NCBI GenBank assembly: GCA_904420175.1
Contig: CAJFUF010000005.1
Span: forward strand, 1 to 64,000
Reading direction: 5' to 3'
Length of the DNA stretch: 64,000 nt
From: Candidatus Schneewindia gallinarum
GTDB taxonomy: Bacteria; Bacillota; Clostridia; Oscillospirales; Ruminococcaceae
In this document: positions 1 through 9,148 of the stretch, in pieces
Layout: each line of letters opens with the position of its first letter
Numbering within the stretch: the stretch's first letter is position 1
Made by a program: the position numbers and the translations under genes
The notes under the pieces: model-generated
Database searches by the model: none
What the model was told of the DNA's origin: nothing
Seen by the model: the letters and a program-made list of their open reading frames with translations, nothing else

Positions 1-51
1 GGAGAAATCAAACGAGAGCAAACGCAGGAGCAGAGAACAGAAAAGGATAGC

Positions 52-351
52 ATGTATGAACTGTCCGCAAAAAATGACCGACTGATGTTGAACCGCAGGG
101 GGCATAAACCGGCGGGCTCCAGCCCGGTGGTAAAAATCATGTCGCACATGATGGCCGACAGAAAGGCCAAACGGGATCATTCCCCATCCGCCATTGCGGA
201 AATGGTGATTCAGGGCAGCACCATGGGCATCACAAAAATGACCCGGCGGCTCCATCAGTATGATGGGAACAACCGGGATATCGTCCACCTTGCCAAACAG
301 CAAATTGCAACGGAACAGAACAATATCGAAGAGATGAAGTCGTTTCTTTAA
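52..351 (+). CDS. small hypothetical protein (99 aa)
   Basis: ORF with AAAGGA upstream, followed directly by a strong intrinsic terminator; no family recognised. Confidence 0.5.
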   Translation: MYELSAKNDRLMLNRRGHKPAGSSPVVKIMSHMMADRKAKRDHSPSAIAEMVIQGSTMGITKMTRRLHQYDGNNRDIVHLAKQQIATEQNNIEEMKSFL

Positions 352-353
352 TA

Positions 354-385
354 AAAAAAGCTCCCCCGCGAGGGGGAGCTTTTTT
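354..385. terminator. bidirectional intrinsic terminator
   Basis: AAAAAAGCTCCCCC-GCGA-GGGGGAGCTTTTTT. Confidence 0.9.
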
Positions 386-387
386 AT

Positions 388-436
388 CGCCGGCTGATGG
401 CATAGCTGCTGAAATGCCAGCCGGCACTTTTTATGT
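388..436 (+). terminator. second hairpin, terminator-like
   Basis: GCCGGCTGATGGCAT...ATGCCAGCCGGC (3-nt bulge) followed by ACTTTTTATGTTTT. Confidence 0.55.
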
Positions 437-775
437 TTTCAAGCGCGAAATACTTTATGGAGAAACCGGGCGAAGCAATGTCGGCGAAAAAGCCACGTGA
501 CATCAGAAATCCCTACTGCGGAAACCTCTTTTGACACGGGCTCTTCACGGGTATCAGTCCGCGTCCCGCCGCCCATGGGCTTGTGTCCGGGCACTATCAA
601 AGTGGATAGCATAGATATCGTACGCGGCGCTATAAGTGCATGTATACCCGTGGGACTTAGGCAAACTGCCCTGAAGGTGCGGTGCGACCCTTGCGGTAAG
701 GGAGGCGCAGAGAAAGAATGATGCTGTGATAAAAGTCGCCGCAAATGGAATACACCACTTGCGGCGACGTGTAAT
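437..775. other. unexplained GC-rich non-coding or structured region (candidate ncRNA)
   Basis: No convincing CDS; many short inverted repeats; ends in GTCGCCGCAA...TTGCGGCGAC hairpin at about 737-771. Confidence 0.35.
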
Positions 776-832
776 GGTCATATGAAAAAGATTTTTATAA
801 AAAATCGGAGCAAAGCGTACTTTGCTCCGACG

Positions 833-908
<76 letters not shown>

Positions 909-927
909 GTTTGAAAATTGCTTTATT

Positions 928-956
928 ATTATAACGCGCTTTCCCTTCAAAGTCAA
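928..956 (-). promoter_or_regulatory. sigma-A promoter of tRNA-Ala(CGC)
   Basis: minus strand TTGACT-N17-TATAAT. Confidence 0.8.
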
Positions 957-980
957 ATACAATTTTGCAGAATTTCACGA

Positions 981-1014
981 AAAAAGGAAGCAGCCTAAAA
1001 GCTGCTTCCTTTTT
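981..1014. terminator. intrinsic terminator
   Basis: AAAAAAGGAAGCAGC-CTAAAA-GCTGCTTCCTTTTT. Confidence 0.85.
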
Positions 1015-1030
1015 AGGGAGGTAAGAGGTT

Positions 1031-1447
1031 TCATGCTTTTTTGATGAACTGTGTGCCGCATTTGGGACAGGTAATTTTTATTTTACCGCGACCTTTTGGC
1101 ACCCGCAGCATCTGCCTGCACTGCGGACAATGGTAATACCGATGGGTTCTTTTATCCGCTCGGCGTGCTTTTTGCTTCTGAAAACGCTGGGACACCGTGT
1201 ACCACAGCACCATCAGTTTTTCATTCTCCTTTCGCCGTACCTCAATCTTGTGAGAAAAGATGCGGTAGAATGCGAAAAAAAGCACCAGCCACGATAAAAG
1301 AAGTAAGGGAGTCCACCGGAAAAGCTGCCCAAACAAAGAAAGGAGGAAAGACAGGATAACGAGAACAAATCCTAACTGGTCGGGCCCATAACGTCCAACC
1401 AGAAACCGTCTTAAAAGATTCAACCCGCTTCCCCCGCTTTCTTGCAT
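1031..1447 (-). CDS. membrane protein with C-terminal zinc ribbon
   Basis: hydrophobic N-terminal half; C-terminal CPQC...CPKC pair. Confidence 0.7.
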   Translation of the reverse strand: MQESGGSGLNLLRRFLVGRYGPDQLGFVLVILSFLLSLFGQLFRWTPLLLLSWLVLFFAFYRIFSHKIEVRRKENEKLMVLWYTVSQRFQKQKARRADKRTHRYYHCPQCRQMLRVPKGRGKIKITCPKCGTQFIKKA

Positions 1448-1575
1448 TCAGTATACCGGACGGCTTTGAAGAAAGTTTCTCTATTTTATGAATGGTCTGT
1501 AAATTTAACCCATAAAAAAAATAAAAAAGCCCTTGCAAATCGGGGCGGATTATGGTAAAATAATTTTCGTCGCAC

Positions 1576-1651
<76 letters not shown>

Positions 1652-1654
1652 CAA

Positions 1655-1690
1655 AAAAGACACTGCCAATTTTTTTCGGCAGTGTCTTTT
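1655..1690 (+). terminator. intrinsic terminator after tRNA
   Basis: AAAGACACTGCC-AATTTTTTTC-GGCAGTGTCTTTTTT. Confidence 0.85.
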
Positions 1691-1759
1691 TTTATTTTTT
1701 TGCCGTTGTAAACCGTTTTATATTATAATAATAGTAACACGAAAAATGGGGGATCGGTT

Positions 1760-3496
1760 GTGAGCTTCAAACAAAAGATGTTCCTTATTCTTTTTATTGT
1801 GCCATCCTTTGTTGCCATATTGGTTGGTTTTGGAATGCTGAGCAATGTCAAGGCCTCCCTGATGGAAAGCCTGTTTGACCAGCGGTATGCAACTTTGCAG
1901 CAAAAGTCGGCCTATGCTTCGCAAAGATTTGTGGAGGCCGACCAGTATCTTGAGGAGATTGCCAAAAATAACACAGTGCAGTCGGCCTTGCGGGTGCAAG
2001 ACCCCGCATTTTATGAGGAGCAGAAGGCGGTTATCCGCCCGCTTTTGGCACAAAAAAATTATATCGAGGCGTTCATTCTCGTGGATGGCTCTCCCTATTT
2101 CGCGACCTCTCAAACGGATCATTACAGTGCGGACAAGCTCTCCGGCTACGACTGGTATCAGCAGACGCTGGACGTGGATGGAGGCATTGTGACGGCAGGG
2201 CCCTTCTTTGGCGAAGATGAGGGGATTTTTTCCATCTATCTTGTTAAATCCTGCCTGATAAAAGACCTGTTGACCGGGGAACCCCTTGGCATTGCGGTCT
2301 TTGAGGTCAGTACGGCCGTGATGGCCGAATCGCTGACAAGGCGTACAGACAATTACTCTGAAGCGGTGATTGCCGACAGGGCCAATGTGGTGGTGGCCAG
2401 CGCAGTAAGGAAAGAAATCGGCAGGAAAATTGACGAAGCATTCGGGTTGGACAAAGAGCTTGACACCGAATACGGCTACAGCCTGGTACACCGCCAGGGG
2501 GAGGATTATCTGGCGCTGCGCACACAGCTGGATCAGACAGGATACGACCTGGTGGAATTTGTGCAGATAGAGACCCTGACCCGGGAAATTACGCAAATGG
2601 GTTATGTCATTACCCTGCTCATCTTGTTTCTGGTCGTCCTGATTTTTGTCATTGATTTTTTCTTCACCGCTCTGATTTCAAAGCCCATCATTAAAATGGA
2701 ACAGGCCATGCTGGAGGTTACCGGCGGGAATCTGGATGTCCGGGTTACGATAACAACAGATGATGAATTTGGCAGAATGAGTGAAATTTTTAACGAGATG
2801 GTGGAGAATACCCAAAAACTGATAACCTCTGTAAAGCAGAGTGAACGGAAGCGCAGGAAGGCGGAGACGGACTTCCTGTATCAGCAGATAAACCCCCATT
2901 TTACATATAACACCCTGACATCGGTAAAATTCCTTGTGGCCATGAATAAAAACAGTGAGGCGGAGGAGATGTTGTCCAATTTTATTAAATTTCTGCGCTA
3001 CTCCGCGCACAACACGGCCAAGCTGGTTAAGTTGCAGCAGGAACTGGCGCAGGTGGAAACGCTGTGCAATATTCTGAAAATCAGCTACCCCGGGCGCTTC
3101 TGCTTCGAAACGAAAGTTGACGAAGAAACGCTGGACAAAAATGTCCCTGCATTTTCCATCCAGCCTGTGGTGGAAAATGCCGTGTTTCGCAACCTTGCCG
3201 GCAACAAGGGCATATGCCGGATTCGGGTGATGGCTAAAATGGTCTCAGGCAAAATGGTGGTCCGTGTCACGGACAATGGGGTTGGAATCAGCCGGGAGAA
3301 GCTGAAGGAAATACAGAAGGGCCACATCCACTCCAAGGAGGGGATCGGCCTTCGGAACGTGGACAGCAGGCTGAAACTGTATTGTGGTGAGTCGTGCGGA
3401 TTGAAAGTAAGCAGTAAACTGGGCATTGGAACCAGGGTGGACTTTATTTTGAATTATAAAGGGGAGGATCGAATTGAGAATACTGGTAGTCGATGA
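1760..3496 (+). CDS. YesM/LytS-type sensor histidine kinase
   Basis: GTG start; N-terminal TM and sensor domain, HAMP region, phosphoacceptor QQINPHFTYNTL, HATPase_c DNGVGI. Confidence 0.9.
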   Translation: MSFKQKMFLILFIVPSFVAILVGFGMLSNVKASLMESLFDQRYATLQQKSAYASQRFVEADQYLEEIAKNNTVQSALRVQDPAFYEEQKAVIRPLLAQKNYIEAFILVDGSPYFATSQTDHYSADKLSGYDWYQQTLDVDGGIVTAGPFFGEDEGIFSIYLVKSCLIKDLLTGEPLGIAVFEVSTAVMAESLTRRTDNYSEAVIADRANVVVASAVRKEIGRKIDEAFGLDKELDTEYGYSLVHRQGEDYLALRTQLDQTGYDLVEFVQIETLTREITQMGYVITLLILFLVVLIFVIDFFFTALISKPIIKMEQAMLEVTGGNLDVRVTITTDDEFGRMSEIFNEMVENTQKLITSVKQSERKRRKAETDFLYQQINPHFTYNTLTSVKFLVAMNKNSEAEEMLSNFIKFLRYSAHNTAKLVKLQQELAQVETLCNILKISYPGRFCFETKVDEETLDKNVPAFSIQPVVENAVFRNLAGNKGICRIRVMAKMVSGKMVVRVTDNGVGISREKLKEIQKGHIHSKEGIGLRNVDSRLKLYCGESCGLKVSSKLGIGTRVDFILNYKGEDRIENTGSR

Positions 3497-4214
3497 TGAA
3501 ATGCCGATTAGAGAGTGGTTTCAGTACGCCATTGAAAAAATTGGCGACCCGGATATTGAGGTGCTGAGCGCATCCATGGGGAACGAGGCATATGATATCA
3601 TCGCATCGCAAAAGGTGGACGTGCTGTTCACAGATATCCGGATGCCCGGCCTTGACGGGATTGAGCTGATGCGGAAAATCAGGAATGAGCTTGGTGACAC
3701 GAACCTTGTTGTCATTTTGCTGACCAATCATGCGGAGTTCGACTATGCGCGTAAGGCCGTCACCCTCGGGGCGCACGCATACCTGCTGAAATCTGAGGTA
3801 ACGACAGAGATGATACGGGATGAAATCGAGGCGATCCGGAGGATCCTCCCGGATCCGGAACCCGCTGAAGAGGAAACAGATGAACTGGTTGACAGTGCCT
3901 ATATCAACCGGGCGGTGGAATACATCCGGAGGAATTATATGAACGCCCTGTCCCTGACGAAAGTGGCGGAGGAAGTACACCTTTCCCCGGAGTATCTAAG
4001 CAGGCTGTTTAAAAAGCAGAAGAATGAAAACTTTAACCATTATGTTACAAAGGTGCGGCTGAATGCCGCCAGGGAATTGATTGAGCACACAGACCTGCCG
4101 ATTGTGGAGATTGCCGAGCAGGTCGGCTTTGAAAACCAGAGCTATTTCTCCTCCCAGTACCGAAAGGAGTTTCAGTGCAGCCCTCTGTCTGACAGAAAGC
4201 TAAAAAAGCAATAA
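3474..4214 (+). CDS. YesN-type response regulator with AraC-family HTH
   Basis: TTG start with GGGGAGG; receiver VDDE...LFTDIRMPGLDG...K; C-terminal AraC HTH. Confidence 0.92.
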   Translation: MRILVVDDEMPIREWFQYAIEKIGDPDIEVLSASMGNEAYDIIASQKVDVLFTDIRMPGLDGIELMRKIRNELGDTNLVVILLTNHAEFDYARKAVTLGAHAYLLKSEVTTEMIRDEIEAIRRILPDPEPAEEETDELVDSAYINRAVEYIRRNYMNALSLTKVAEEVHLSPEYLSRLFKKQKNENFNHYVTKVRLNAARELIEHTDLPIVEIAEQVGFENQSYFSSQYRKEFQCSPLSDRKLKKQ

Positions 4215-4370
4215 TTCGACAAAAAAGTGAAAAAAAGTGATTGTTTCGCAAACCACAAGACAAAAAAGAAAAAATCGTCGTCAATTCTGCGCGTAGAAAG
4301 AATGCCTCGTCGCAAGCTATACTCAAAGCAAGCTAAACGCTGTGCGACATTTATGAAAAAGGAGGCAATT

Positions 4371-5459
4371 ATGAAAAAGTTAAATTGGAGACGTCTTGTG
4401 GCGCTTTTGACGGCAGTGGTACTGGCAGTGTCCCTTGCCGCCTGCGGCGGGGGAGACGGCGGAACGTCAGACAGTGGCAGTGGCACGGGCGATAATGATC
4501 TGAAAATTGCGGTTGTATTCAGCTCCAGCGGCCTTGGCGACAAAAACATGAACGACATGACGTATGAGGCCATGTTGCAGGCGGAGGAGGAGTTAGGGAT
4601 CTCCTTTGACTACACTGTTCCGCCCACGGATAACGACATTGAAATGGCTGCAAGAATGTATGTAGAAGACGGCAGCTATGACTGCATCTTTTTCATTGCG
4701 GCGGCCACAGGTGAAGCGTGTAAAAACCTCGCCGCGGAGTTCCCGGATCAGAAAATGATGTGGCTTGACGGCGATGTGGATTTGCCCAATGTCTGCTCCA
4801 TCTCCACCTTCTGGCCGGAACAGACCTTCCTTTGCGGTGTCATTGCCGGACTGGGAACCCTGAGCGATATGGAAAAGGCCAATGACGACAATGTGGTTGG
4901 ATGTATTTTAGCACAGGAGCAGCCTTTCCTTGTATCAGGCACCATCGGTTTTGAGGCAGGTGCAAGATACGTCAATCCTGACGTGGAGGTTTTACATGCC
5001 ACAATCGGCAGCTTTACCGATCCGACCACCGGTAAGGAAATCGCTGTCTCCATGTATGAAAAGGGCGCAGACTTTATCCAGCACATCGCTGGTGGTTCTG
5101 GCCTCGGCGTGTTCAATGCCGCAGTAGAGATGGATCGCTATGCTTTTGGCGTCGGTTCCAATCAGAATGATATTGAACCTGACTACATTGTGGCTACCTC
5201 TTTGAAGGACGTAAAGACCATTGTTTACAATCAGGTGAAAGCCCTGCTTGACGGAACGTGGGAACCCGGCCTAATGACCATCGGTATGAAAAACGGTGGT
5301 ACCGGCTACACCACAGAAGGCTCCAACGTAAAGATCCCGGATGAGATTATCGAGGCTGTCGAGGAAATTAAGCAGAAGGTCATCGACGGCGAGCTGGTGC
5401 TTCCCTCCACCAGAGAAGAGTTGGAGGAATTCCTGGCAAACAACAAGTATGAAAAATAA
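4371..5459 (+). CDS. BMP-family ABC transporter substrate-binding lipoprotein
   Basis: AAGGAGG then ATG at 4371 (ORF track over-extends the start); lipobox LAAC; BMP/PnrA-like core. Confidence 0.9.
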   Translation: MKKLNWRRLVALLTAVVLAVSLAACGGGDGGTSDSGSGTGDNDLKIAVVFSSSGLGDKNMNDMTYEAMLQAEEELGISFDYTVPPTDNDIEMAARMYVEDGSYDCIFFIAAATGEACKNLAAEFPDQKMMWLDGDVDLPNVCSISTFWPEQTFLCGVIAGLGTLSDMEKANDDNVVGCILAQEQPFLVSGTIGFEAGARYVNPDVEVLHATIGSFTDPTTGKEIAVSMYEKGADFIQHIAGGSGLGVFNAAVEMDRYAFGVGSNQNDIEPDYIVATSLKDVKTIVYNQVKALLDGTWEPGLMTIGMKNGGTGYTTEGSNVKIPDEIIEAVEEIKQKVIDGELVLPSTREELEEFLANNKYEK

Positions 5460-5473
5460 AACAGCGTGAAATC

Positions 5474-5516
5474 AAAAAAGAAGCCGGACAGTGCCTGCGC
5501 ACAGGCTTCTTTTTTG
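5474..5516 (+). terminator. intra-operon attenuator-like terminator
   Basis: AAAAAAGAAGCC-GGACAGTGCCTGCGCACA-GGCTTCTTTTTT between the SBP and ATPase genes. Confidence 0.75.
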
Positions 5517-5603
5517 AAGGCAAATTTAAGCGGGGCAGGGCCGGTCTTGTTAAGCCCGGTTACTTTATCGAACCGGCCGGCTGCTCCGAATAGGAGAAAT
5601 GCT

Positions 5604-7124
5604 ATGAACTCGGTAGAAATGAAGCATATCATAAAAAGATATCCTCTGGTTACCGCGGTGGACGATGTGGATTTTTGCGTGGAGTCGGGTGAAATCCACT
5701 GTCTGCTTGGAGAAAACGGGGCAGGGAAGACCACCTTGATGAAAATCCTGTACGGGATGACCATGCCGGACGGCGGAAGCATCCTCGTCAACGGACAGGA
5801 AACGGATTTCAGAAACCCTAACGACGCCATTCACAGCGGCCTGTCCATGGTGCACCAGCACTTCCAGCTGGTGCCGGTGCTTTCGGTTGCGGAGAATGTG
5901 GTGGTGGGACAGGAGGGGCAGGCCTTTTTCCACTTTAACAAGAAAAAAGCAGTGCAGGAGGTCCAGCAGCTGATTGAGCGATACGGCTTTCACATTGACG
6001 CCACCAAAAAGGTGGGCGAGCTCTCCGTGGGGGAGCAGCAGCGCGTGGAAATTATCAAGGCGCTGTACCGCAAGGCGAAAATCCTGATTTTGGATGAACC
6101 CACCGCCGTGTTAACCCCGCAGGAAGTGGAGGAGCTGTTCGTGGTCATGCGGGAAATGCGTTCCATGGGGATCACCATTATCATCATTACCCACAAGCTG
6201 AAGGAGGCCGTTGAAATCTCCGATCATGTGTCGGTTATGCGGGACGGGAAAATGATACAAAGCGGAATTCCTACCGCGCAGTGCACGGTGGAGTCGCTGG
6301 CCAACATGATGGTGGGCAGGCAGATGTCCCTTTCCTCCACAAGAAGGACAAAAAACAAAGGCGATGTGGTGGCAGAGCTGAAAAACCTGACTGTGGTGAA
6401 AAAAGGGAAGAAGGTTGTGGACAATGTGTCCTTCTCCATCCATGCCGGTGAAATTTTCGGTATTGCCGGCGTGGAAGGCAATGGCCAGACAGAGCTGATA
6501 GAGGCGCTGACAGGCCTTATCAGGCCGGAAAGCATGTCCCTTAAGGTGGATGGAAAGCAGCTGCACGGCGGGGCCAACGGCTTTCTGCGCGGCGGCGTGG
6601 GACATGTGCCGGAAAACAGGAACACCAGGGGGCTTATCTCCCAGATGACGGTGGCGGAGAATATGATTCTTGGATACCACCGTACCGAAAGGTTTTCCAA
6701 AAAAGGCATCTTAAACCTGGGCGAAATTCACGCGTTTGCAAAGCAGGGAATTGCGGATTACGCCATCAAGGTTCCCAATGAGAATGAGCTGGTAAGCTCG
6801 CTGTCGGGCGGCAACCAGCAGAAGGTTGTCATCAGCCGTGTGTTCAGCGAAAACCCGAGGTTTATTGTGGTTGCCCAGCCGACGCGCGGCGTGGATGTGG
6901 GCGCCATGGAGTACATACACGACGTGCTGCTGAATCTGCGGGATGCCGGTGCGGCCATCCTTCTGATAAGTGCGGACCTGGACGAGGTCATCCGTCTTTC
7001 GGACACCCTGTCGGTTATTTATGAAGGGAAGCTTGTAAGTACGACGCCTGCCGATACCCTGACAGAGCTTCAAATCGGCCAGCTGATGCTTACAGGAAGC
7101 AATGAGGAGGTGGAAGAAAGATGA
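5604..7124 (+). CDS. nucleoside-type ABC transporter ATP-binding protein (two ABC domains)
   Basis: start ATG 5604 with TAGGAG; GENGAGKTT, LSVGEQQR, LSGGNQQK; RbsA/NupO-like. Confidence 0.93.
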   Translation: MNSVEMKHIIKRYPLVTAVDDVDFCVESGEIHCLLGENGAGKTTLMKILYGMTMPDGGSILVNGQETDFRNPNDAIHSGLSMVHQHFQLVPVLSVAENVVVGQEGQAFFHFNKKKAVQEVQQLIERYGFHIDATKKVGELSVGEQQRVEIIKALYRKAKILILDEPTAVLTPQEVEELFVVMREMRSMGITIIIITHKLKEAVEISDHVSVMRDGKMIQSGIPTAQCTVESLANMMVGRQMSLSSTRRTKNKGDVVAELKNLTVVKKGKKVVDNVSFSIHAGEIFGIAGVEGNGQTELIEALTGLIRPESMSLKVDGKQLHGGANGFLRGGVGHVPENRNTRGLISQMTVAENMILGYHRTERFSKKGILNLGEIHAFAKQGIADYAIKVPNENELVSSLSGGNQQKVVISRVFSENPRFIVVAQPTRGVDVGAMEYIHDVLLNLRDAGAAILLISADLDEVIRLSDTLSVIYEGKLVSTTPADTLTELQIGQLMLTGSNEEVEER

Positions 7125-8182
7125 ACAGACTAAAACAGCTTAAGCCAAATGACATCCTGTCCTCCACAGCGGTCAAATCGGTTATTTCGCTGCTGATTGC
7201 ACTGCTGATCGGGGGCGTGATTCTCGGTGTGTCCGGCTACAACCCCCTGTCCTGCTACGGGGCAATTGTGAAGGGCTCTCTGCTGTCGCCCAGCGCACTG
7301 ATTAACACACTGGTGCAGATGACGCCGCTGATGTTTACGGGGCTTGCCTTTGCGTTTTCCTCCAAATCCGGCCTTATCAACCTGGGTATGGAGGGGCAGA
7401 TGTTTTTAGGCGGGCTGGCCGCCGCCGTGGTGGGCGGGCTGGATTTGGGCCTTCCGATGATCATCCATCTGCCGCTGACAATTCTCAGCGGGATGCTGGC
7501 GGGCGGCCTGTACGGCCTGCTGGCGGGCCTGCTGAAAGCGAAATTCGGCGCCTCTGAGTTTATCGTGACACTGATGCTGAACTATGTGGCCACTTTCCTG
7601 TGCAGCTATTTGGCAAATGGACCGCTTCGGGAGGAAGGTTCATTAATGGCGCAGACAAAAACAGTTTTACCCTCTGCCCAGCTGCCGGAACTGGTCGGCG
7701 GCAAGAACCTGACCATTGCTCTGATTCTGGGAATTTTGCTGTGCGTCGGCATCCATCTGTTTTTAAACAAAATGGCGCTGGGGTACGAAATCCGCGCCGT
7801 GGGACGCAACCAGATTGCATCTGAAACGGCGGGTATCAACATCAATAAGGTGACGCTTACCACCATGTTCGTCAGCGGTGCGGTTGCGGGGCTTGCCGGC
7901 GTCAGCATGTCGCTGAGTGGAAATAACCGGTTTGTGGACGGAGCCACTGCCGGCTATGGCTTTAACGGCGTGGCCATTGCATCGCTGGCCTCCCACAACC
8001 CCCTGGCTGTGATCTTGTCGTCCTTCGTGTTTGGGGCGTTGCGCACAGGCTCTCTGGCGTTAAGCATGACCCAGCGTATCCAGCCGGAATTTGCCGATAT
8101 GATTCAGGCGCTGGTCATTTTGTTCGTAGCCATGCCTGCGCTGCTGACCGGCCTGAAAATCAGAAAAAGGAGGGCGAAGTAA
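7121..8182 (+). CDS. ABC transporter permease (nucleoside/BMP type)
   Basis: ATGA overlap with the ATPase gene; polytopic; BPD_transp_2-like. Confidence 0.9.
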   Translation: MNRLKQLKPNDILSSTAVKSVISLLIALLIGGVILGVSGYNPLSCYGAIVKGSLLSPSALINTLVQMTPLMFTGLAFAFSSKSGLINLGMEGQMFLGGLAAAVVGGLDLGLPMIIHLPLTILSGMLAGGLYGLLAGLLKAKFGASEFIVTLMLNYVATFLCSYLANGPLREEGSLMAQTKTVLPSAQLPELVGGKNLTIALILGILLCVGIHLFLNKMALGYEIRAVGRNQIASETAGININKVTLTTMFVSGAVAGLAGVSMSLSGNNRFVDGATAGYGFNGVAIASLASHNPLAVILSSFVFGALRTGSLALSMTQRIQPEFADMIQALVILFVAMPALLTGLKIRKRRAK

Positions 8183-9094
8183 ATGGGAATCGAGTCCTTG
8201 CTTTTAACGACGCTTAGAATGTCCATTCCACTGGTCATTGCGGCCATGGGCGGAATCTTTGCAACCCGGTCCGGCATGATGGCCATGGGACTGGAGAGCA
8301 TGATGCTGTTCGGCGCTTTCGGCGCAGTCTGGTGCTCTTACCTGACGGGAAATGTGTTCCTCGGCTTTCTCACAGGAGTCCTGTTCGGGATGGTGTTCGG
8401 CCTGACCTATGCCGTGCTGACCATCCGCTTCCAGGTCAATCAGGTCATCGGCGGTATCGCCCTTAACCTGTTCACGGTGGCGTGTACAACGGTGCTTATG
8501 CAGTTTGTGTGGGGAAATGCGGGCAACTCTCCCGCGGTAAACAGCCTTGAAGGCTCTGTTAACATCGGTATCCTGGCTGAGATTCCTGTCATTGGCCCTG
8601 TTTTAAGCGGCATGTCCATCAACTTCTACATTGCGATTTTGCTGATTGCGGCAACCACGTTTGTTATGTTCCACACCTGCTTTGGCCTGCGGCTTCGGAT
8701 GATCGGCGAAAACCCCACTGCGGCAAGCACTCTCGGCATTAAGGTGCGGGGCTACAAATACCTCGCTATGCTGATCTGCGGCGCCCTTGCGGGCTTCGCC
8801 GGGGCCTATCTGTCCATTGATCAGCTGAACATGTTCTCCAAGGACATGATTGCGGGAAAAGGCTATATCGTGGTGGTTATGCTGGCACTGGGCAAGTACA
8901 ATCCTGTGGGTGCGGCGCTGGCGGCACTGCTGTTCGGCTTCTCGGACGCGCTGCAGATTAACCTGCAGCAGATGTTCAGCGTTCCTGCCCAGCTGGTGCA
9001 GATGCTGCCGTACATTGTCACCATTCTTGTCATTACCTTTGCCGTCCGGCATGTGAAGGGCCCGGCGGGCACTGGAAAGCTTCCGGAGGAATAA
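8183..9094 (+). CDS. ABC transporter permease (nucleoside/BMP type)
   Basis: follows the first permease directly; BPD_transp_2-like. Confidence 0.9.
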   Translation: MGIESLLLTTLRMSIPLVIAAMGGIFATRSGMMAMGLESMMLFGAFGAVWCSYLTGNVFLGFLTGVLFGMVFGLTYAVLTIRFQVNQVIGGIALNLFTVACTTVLMQFVWGNAGNSPAVNSLEGSVNIGILAEIPVIGPVLSGMSINFYIAILLIAATTFVMFHTCFGLRLRMIGENPTAASTLGIKVRGYKYLAMLICGALAGFAGAYLSIDQLNMFSKDMIAGKGYIVVVMLALGKYNPVGAALAALLFGFSDALQINLQQMFSVPAQLVQMLPYIVTILVITFAVRHVKGPAGTGKLPEE

Positions 9095-9148
9095 GCCGGC
9101 CGGAAGAAAACAGCACGAAAAAGGAACATACAGAAAGGATGAAACAGA

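Noticed and set aside
497-781. Small ORFs of 74-101 aa in the 430-780 region
   Set aside because: Mutually overlapping on both strands, no good SD, no recognisable domain; treated as non-coding
1718-2596. 292-aa minus-strand ORF
   Set aside because: Shadow of the histidine kinase gene; no recognisable motif
4227-4370. N-terminal extension of the BMP lipoprotein in the ORF track
   Set aside because: AAGGAGG and a signal peptide place the true start at 4371
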